This document shows, piece after piece, positions 59,257 through 64,000 of a stretch of DNA of 64,000 nucleotides; the stretch's first letter is position 1, and the number at the start of each line of letters is the position of its first letter. Below the pieces are notes generated by a model that had not been told where the DNA came from, made no database searches, and worked only from the letters and a program-made list of their open reading frames with translations. Source of the DNA: Gallionella sp. (GTDB lineage Bacteria; Pseudomonadota; Gammaproteobacteria; Burkholderiales; Gallionellaceae); the NCBI GenBank assembly GCA_030682375.1, contig JAUXOL010000021.1, positions 164,240 to 228,239 of the forward strand, in the 5' to 3' direction. Position numbers and translations under genes: made by a program.

Positions 59257-59796
59257 ATGAGTCTGTTAAACGTCCGTCCCGGCAAAAATCTGCCGCATGA
59301 GTGCAATGTCATCATTGAAATCCCGAAACACGCCGACCCGGTCAAATACGAGGTCGACAAGGACGCCGGCGTACTGGTGGTGGATCGCTTCATCGGCTCG
59401 CTGATGCGCTACCCGGCCAACTACGGCTTCATCCCCGAGACCATCGCCGACGACGGCGATCCGGTGGACGTGCTGGTCGTCACCCCCTTCCCTATCGTGC
59501 ATGGCGCGATCATCGCCTGCCGTCCGGTCGGCGTGCTGATGATGTCCGACGAAGGCGGCGACGACGCCAAGATCATCGCGGTTCCGACCGACAAGCTGAC
59601 GCCGCTGTATCACAACGTAAAAACCTACAGTGACCTGCCCGAGATCACGCTGGAACAGATCAAGCACTTCTTCGAGCTGTACAAGGCGCTGGAACCCGGC
59701 AAGTGGGTCAAGATCCGCGGCTGGGAAGGCGTAGCAGCCGCTCACACCGAGATCACGAATGGCCTTGCAGCCTACCAGGCATCCTTAAACAAATAA
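59257..59796 (+). CDS. ppa: Inorganic pyrophosphatase
   Basis: [59 protein letters not shown]. Confidence 0.97.
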   Translation: MSLLNVRPGKNLPHECNVIIEIPKHADPVKYEVDKDAGVLVVDRFIGSLMRYPANYGFIPETIADDGDPVDVLVVTPFPIVHGAIIACRPVGVLMMSDEGGDDAKIIAVPTDKLTPLYHNVKTYSDLPEITLEQIKHFFELYKALEPGKWVKIRGWEGVAAAHTEITNGLAAYQASLNK

Positions 59797-59815
59797 TCCG
59801 CATCAGGAGGCGAAC

Positions 59816-60670
59816 ATGACCGCACGCATCATCGACGGCAAGGCTATCGCGCAGGAAGTCCGCGCCGAATGGAAAGTGCGCGCCGATGCGCTGAAGGCGC
59901 GCGGCATCACGCCGGGGCTGGCGGTCATCATCGTCGGCGAGGACCCGGCGTCCAAGGTATACGTCGCCAACAAGGTGAAGGCCTGCGCCGAGCTGGGCCT
60001 GCACTCCGAACATATCGTGATGCCCGCCGACACTCCGGAAGCCGCCTTGCTGGCCAAGATCGACGAACTGAACAACGATGCGTCGATCCACGGCATTCTG
60101 GTGCAGTTGCCGGTGCCCAAACACATCGACAGCAACAAAATTCTGGAGGCGATCAGCCCCAACAAGGATGTGGACGGTTTCCACCAGATGAACGTCGGCG
60201 CGCTGGTCACCGGCCACACCCGCTTCCCCCCCTGCACGCCTTACGGCGCGATGAAGCTGCTGGAAAAGAGCGGCGTGACCATCGAAGGCAAGCACGCGGT
60301 GGTGGTCGGCCGCAGCAACATCGTCGGCAAACCGATGGCGCTGATGCTGCTGCATATGAACGCCACCGTGACCATCTGCACCTCGAAGACCGTCGATCTC
60401 GCCAAGTTCACCCGCGATGCCGACATCCTGGTGGTCGCGACCGGCAAGCCCAAGATGATCACCGGCGACATGATCAAGCCGGGTGCGGCGGTGATCGACG
60501 TCGGCATCAACCGCCTGGCGGACGGCAAGCTGTGCGGCGACGTGGATTTCGAGTCTGCCAAGGAAGTTGCGGGCTGGATCACCCCCGTTCCCGGCGGCGT
60601 CGGCCCGATGACCATCACGATGCTGGTGGCAAACACCGTGCAGGCAGCGGAACGCGCGACCGGCAAATAA
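59816..60670 (+). CDS. folD: Bifunctional methylenetetrahydrofolate dehydrogenase/cyclohydrolase FolD
   Basis: [28 protein letters not shown]...[18 protein letters not shown]...[20 protein letters not shown]. Confidence 0.97.
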   Translation: MTARIIDGKAIAQEVRAEWKVRADALKARGITPGLAVIIVGEDPASKVYVANKVKACAELGLHSEHIVMPADTPEAALLAKIDELNNDASIHGILVQLPVPKHIDSNKILEAISPNKDVDGFHQMNVGALVTGHTRFPPCTPYGAMKLLEKSGVTIEGKHAVVVGRSNIVGKPMALMLLHMNATVTICTSKTVDLAKFTRDADILVVATGKPKMITGDMIKPGAAVIDVGINRLADGKLCGDVDFESAKEVAGWITPVPGGVGPMTITMLVANTVQAAERATGK

Positions 60671-60725
60671 TCGCGCTGCTGCATAAACGAATCGGGCGAC
60701 CCATGGTCGCCCTTCGCTTTCCCAC

Positions 60726-60751
60726 CCCCCGTATCGACGGGGCTTTTTCAT
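60726..60751 (+). terminator. Putative folD terminator
   Basis: ccccgtatcgacggggctttttc. Confidence 0.65.
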
Positions 60752-60885
60752 CCCGTTAAAAAAATTTCGACTTTTCTGGAACTATTCCGGAAACGTCCGC
60801 TCTATGGCTGTATTGGCGCAAGCCAAAACACGTTTCTCCTCCCTGAGCGTGTAGTCTTGATTCCACAAAATGGTCAAGATGTTTT

Positions 60886-60917
60886 GCCCCCACTCTGCGG
60901 ACTGGGGGCATTTTTTT
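60886..60917 (+). terminator. Strong Rho-independent terminator about 135 bp beyond the folD terminator
   Basis: gcccccactctgcggactgggggcattttttt. Confidence 0.8.
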
Positions 60918-60947
60918 GCCCGTCCCTGGAACCCGCCCCCGCCCAGA

Positions 60948-61328
60948 TCAGGCGCCGATCAGCTCGATCTTGTAGCCGTCCGGGTCGGCCACGAACGCGA
61001 TGACGGTGCTTCCGCCCTTCATCGGCCCGGCCTCGCGCACCACCACGCCGCCGCGCCGCTTGATCTCGTCGCAGGCGGCATAGACATCGTCGACCTCGAT
61101 CGCGACATGACCGAAGCCGGTCCCGAGATCGTAGCTCTCGACGCCCCAGTTATGAGTCAGCTCGATCACCGCCTGCCCGCTCTCATCGCCGTAGCCGACG
61201 AAGGCCAACGTGAACTTGCCCTCCGGATAATCCTTGCGGCGCAGCAGCTTCATGCCCAGCACGCCGGTATAGAAATCGAGGGAACGGTCCAGATCACCGA
61301 CCCGAATCATCGTATGAAGTATGCGCAT
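60948..61328 (-). CDS. gloA: Lactoylglutathione lyase (glyoxalase I)
   Basis: [46 protein letters not shown]. Confidence 0.96.
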   Translation of the reverse strand: MRILHTMIRVGDLDRSLDFYTGVLGMKLLRRKDYPEGKFTLAFVGYGDESGQAVIELTHNWGVESYDLGTGFGHVAIEVDDVYAACDEIKRRGGVVVREAGPMKGGSTVIAFVADPDGYKIELIGA

Positions 61329-61348
61329 GGTTTATTTCTCCGTATATG

Positions 61349-61582
61349 TCAGCGGCAAACGGTGTTGCCGAAGGAATCGATGCCGCAACGGGCAGGTTTG
61401 CTACCGGATCGATCTGCCGTACCGACTGCCGGAACGCCGGAACCCGTCTGGGGCGGCGCGGAAGTCACGACTCCCTCCTTGTCCATACATACGGTATTGC
61501 CGAAATCGTCCGTGCCGCAACGGATCGCTTCGGCCGCAAGAACCGCCTGCGGCAAGAACAACGCGACTAGGAACAAGACCAT
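61349..61582 (-). CDS. Small secreted protein with two CGxDxFGNTVC repeats (ATG 61582 preferred)
   Basis: MVLFLVALFLPQAVLAAEAIRCGTDDFGNTVCMDKEG...ARCGIDSFGNTVCR. Confidence 0.65.
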   Translation of the reverse strand: MVLFLVALFLPQAVLAAEAIRCGTDDFGNTVCMDKEGVVTSAPPQTGSGVPAVGTADRSGSKPARCGIDSFGNTVCR

Positions 61583-61605
61583 ATTGCGCACAGGCAAACG
61601 ACCGC

Positions 61606-64000
61606 TCAACGGGCGCCCAACAGCGTGTCGAACTCTTCTAGGGGCACGGGCTTCCCGAACAGATAACCCTGATAGAGCATACAACCGTTCTCCTCCAGGA
61701 AACTTCTCTGCTCCTGCGTCTCTACCCCTTCCGCGATCACTTCCATGCCCAGGTTGTTAGCCATGCCTATGATGGTCTGGATGATGGTCGAGTCGGAAGC
61801 CTTGCTGCCGATATGCTGCACAAACGATTTGTCGATCTTGAGCTGGTTGAGCGGCAATTGGGTCAGGTAAGCCAGCGACGAATAGCCGGTGCCGAAATCG
61901 TCCATCGAGAAGCTGACGCCGATCTGCCTGATCGCATGCATCTTGGCGATCGTATCGTCGACATCGTCGAGCACGATGCTCTCGGTCAGTTCCAGCTTGA
62001 GCCGCATCGGATCGATGGCGGTGCGCCGGATGACCTCGCTGACCTGCGCGACGAAATCAGCCTGGCGGAATTGCCGCCCGCTGACATTGACGGCAAGCTG
62101 CAATTCGCGTGTGCGCGGGTCCGCTTCCCATACCTTGAGTTGCAGACAGGCATTCTCCAGCACCCATTGACCGATCGGCAGGATCAACCCGGTCTCCTCC
62201 GCCAGCGGAATGAATTGCAGCGGCGAAATCATCCCCCGCTCCGGATGTATCCAGCGCAGCAACACCTCAGCCCCCAGAATATCGCCGCTGTGGTTGACCT
62301 GCATTTGATAATAGAGCTGGAATTGCTGTTTGCGCACAGCCTCGCGCAAACCGGCTTCCAGCTGGGCGCGCACTTCCAGTTCTTCCTGCATCACCGGATC
62401 GAAGAAACGCAGCGTGTTGCGGCCGGACTTCTTCGCCTCGTACATGGCGGTATCGGCCTGCTTCAACAGTTCGTCGAGCTCCTGCCGGTAATTGATGAAC
62501 AGCGTGATGCCCATGCTCGAAGAGCTATGGAATTCGTTTCCGTCCAACAGATAGGGATGACTGAGCACATCGAGCACCTTCTCGCCCACACCGCGCGCCT
62601 GCACAGCGGCCTGCGCCGACTCGTCGCTCAAGCCCTCCAGCAGCAACACGAACTCGTCGCCGCCGAAACGCGCCACGGTATCGCCCTCGCGCACGCAGGC
62701 CAGCAGGCGTTTGGCCACTTCGATCAGCAGCAGGTCGCCTATGCCATGCCCTTTGGTGTCGTTCAGCGTCTTGAAATTATCCAGATCGATGAACAGCAGC
62801 GCGCCGCCTGTCTGGTTGCGCGCGCCGGTCGCGACCGCCTGCCGCAGACGGTCCAGCAGCAGGCGGCGGTTGGGCAGCTTACTGAGCGTGTCGTAGAAAG
62901 CAAGATGGTGGATCTCGTTCTCGGCCTGCTTGCGTTCGGTGAAGTCGATGAAGGTGCCGACATAGTTCACGACCTTGCCGTCCTTGCCGGTCACCGCGGT
63001 GATGTTCAGCCATTCCGGATATATCTCGCCGTTCTTGCGCCGGTTCCATATCTCGCCCTGCCAGCTGTTCTCCTGACGCAAGCTCTCCCACATCTTGCGG
63101 AAGAATTCATCGTTCTGGCGATCCGACTTGAGCATCGAAGGCTTGTTGCCGATCGCCTCCTCGGCGCTATAGCCGGTCAGGCGGGTGAACGCCTGGTTGA
63201 CCCGGATGATAGTGGCGTTCTCGTCGGTCACCATCATCCCTTCCTCGGTCTCGAAGGCGATCGCGGCGATGCGCAACGCGGCCTCGCGCTCCTCAAGCAC
63301 CTCCATCATGTCGTTGAAGGCGTACGCCATCGCGGCGATATCCTTGGGTCCGTCCGGCCTGGCGCGCACCTGCGACTCCCCCATCTGGGCGCGCTCCATA
63401 CTGTCCGACAACTCGTTCAGCGGACGCGCCATGTTGCGTGACAAGATGCGGATCAGCAGCAGGAACATCAACGCGAAAGAGAACGAAGTGGTCAGGTTAG
63501 TGATGAAGATGTCCGATGTCAGCCTGTCCATCGCCTCCTTGTTCATCGCCACGGCGACGCGCCCGAGCAGTTCGGGCGGAGCGGCCTCGACAAACGGCGA
63601 CTCGGCGAAAGGCTGCGAATAAACCGGGGCGGCGAACAGCCAGGCATCGGCGCTTTCGACATCGAGCACTGCGGCAGCCTGCAAACCGCTAGTCTGCGTG
63701 GACCGAGCCAGGAACTGATTCGTGTTGCTGTCGCCGCGGGACAACAACATGCGTCCGTCGGCGTGGAATATTTTCACACCTATCACCCCCGGGAACGCCA
63801 GCGTGGTATTCACCGCATCTTCCGCGTTGTCGGACGAATCGAACACCAGCGCCAGGGTACTCTGGCGCGCCAGGTTCTCGGTGACGCGCCGCCCCTGCTC
63901 GATCAGGTCGTCGCGCACCCGCTTGTTCGCCTGCCATGAGCCGACGATGGAGGACAGCAGCGCCAGCAGCAGATGCCCAGCGTCACCGTGATACCCAACT
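61606..64000 (-). CDS. Membrane-anchored HAMP-PAS-GGDEF-EAL protein, 5' end beyond window
   Basis: HAMP region; PAS; ARFGGDEFVLLLEGL; EAL ILGAEVLLRWIHPE, ELTESIVLDD, DDFGTGYSSLAYL, IAEGVETQEQ; frame remains open past ORF start 63918 to the edge. Confidence 0.92.
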   Translation of the reverse strand, partial: VGYHGDAGHLLLALLSSIVGSWQANKRVRDDLIEQGRRVTENLARQSTLALVFDSSDNAEDAVNTTLAFPGVIGVKIFHADGRMLLSRGDSNTNQFLARSTQTSGLQAAAVLDVESADAWLFAAPVYSQPFAESPFVEAAPPELLGRVAVAMNKEAMDRLTSDIFITNLTTSFSFALMFLLLIRILSRNMARPLNELSDSMERAQMGESQVRARPDGPKDIAAMAYAFNDMMEVLEEREAALRIAAIAFETEEGMMVTDENATIIRVNQAFTRLTGYSAEEAIGNKPSMLKSDRQNDEFFRKMWESLRQENSWQGEIWNRRKNGEIYPEWLNITAVTGKDGKVVNYVGTFIDFTERKQAENEIHHLAFYDTLSKLPNRRLLLDRLRQAVATGARNQTGGALLFIDLDNFKTLNDTKGHGIGDLLLIEVAKRLLACVREGDTVARFGGDEFVLLLEGLSDESAQAAVQARGVGEKVLDVLSHPYLLDGNEFHSSSSMGITLFINYRQELDELLKQADTAMYEAKKSGRNTLRFFDPVMQEELEVRAQLEAGLREAVRKQQFQLYYQMQVNHSGDILGAEVLLRWIHPERGMISPLQFIPLAEETGLILPIGQWVLENACLQLKVWEADPRTRELQLAVNVSGRQFRQADFVAQVSEVIRRTAIDPMRLKLELTESIVLDDVDDTIAKMHAIRQIGVSFSMDDFGTGYSSLAYLTQLPLNQLKIDKSFVQHIGSKASDSTIIQTIIGMANNLGMEVIAEGVETQEQRSFLEENGCMLYQGYLFGKPVPLEEFDTLLGAR

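Noticed and set aside
1-64000. CRISPR array, prophage, intact transposase/IS, rRNA operon or classical defence system
   Set aside because: No regularly spaced direct repeats, phage structural genes, transposase motifs, rRNA sequence or defence-protein signatures were recognised

Overview
64-kb chromosomal window of a GC-rich Proteobacterium. Gene content and protein style look betaproteobacterial, possibly Nitrosomonadales/Gallionellaceae-like (inference only). Most of it is housekeeping: alaA/C-type aminotransferase-hom-thrC; MoxR-DUF58-TgpA; queD and queC-queE; rlmD; ydbH-ynbE-ydbL; glgP; tRNA-Thr/Lys/Lys; ruvC-ubiA-like-ruvA-ruvB-ybgC-tolQRAB-pal-cpoB; yebC; ychF; PPi-type PFK; ppa; folD; gloA. 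The accessory core is about 10.9-29.7 kb, nearly all on the minus strand and almost all signal transduction. One tightly overlapping cluster (16446-29693) runs: ethylene-receptor-like membrane domain-PAS protein, 8-TM PAS kinase, single REC, REC-multiPAS kinase, REC/degenerate HD-GYP, two tandem-REC proteins with no output domain, and a membrane sensor kinase. A second pair (hybrid kinase with Hpt; REC-EAL-REC) lies next to tRNA-Ser and is separated from the first cluster by a 5'-truncated 5'-nucleotidase relic. Other points of interest: five receiver domains sharing an xKPW motif; a CCTAGG-N6-CCTAGG-like site upstream of both signalling blocks; a diverged ruvC 5' stub between yebC and ruvC; an intergenic-type palindromic repeat inserted in frame in tgpA; and several families of long inverted repeats. 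No CRISPR array, rRNA, intact transposase or prophage was recognised.
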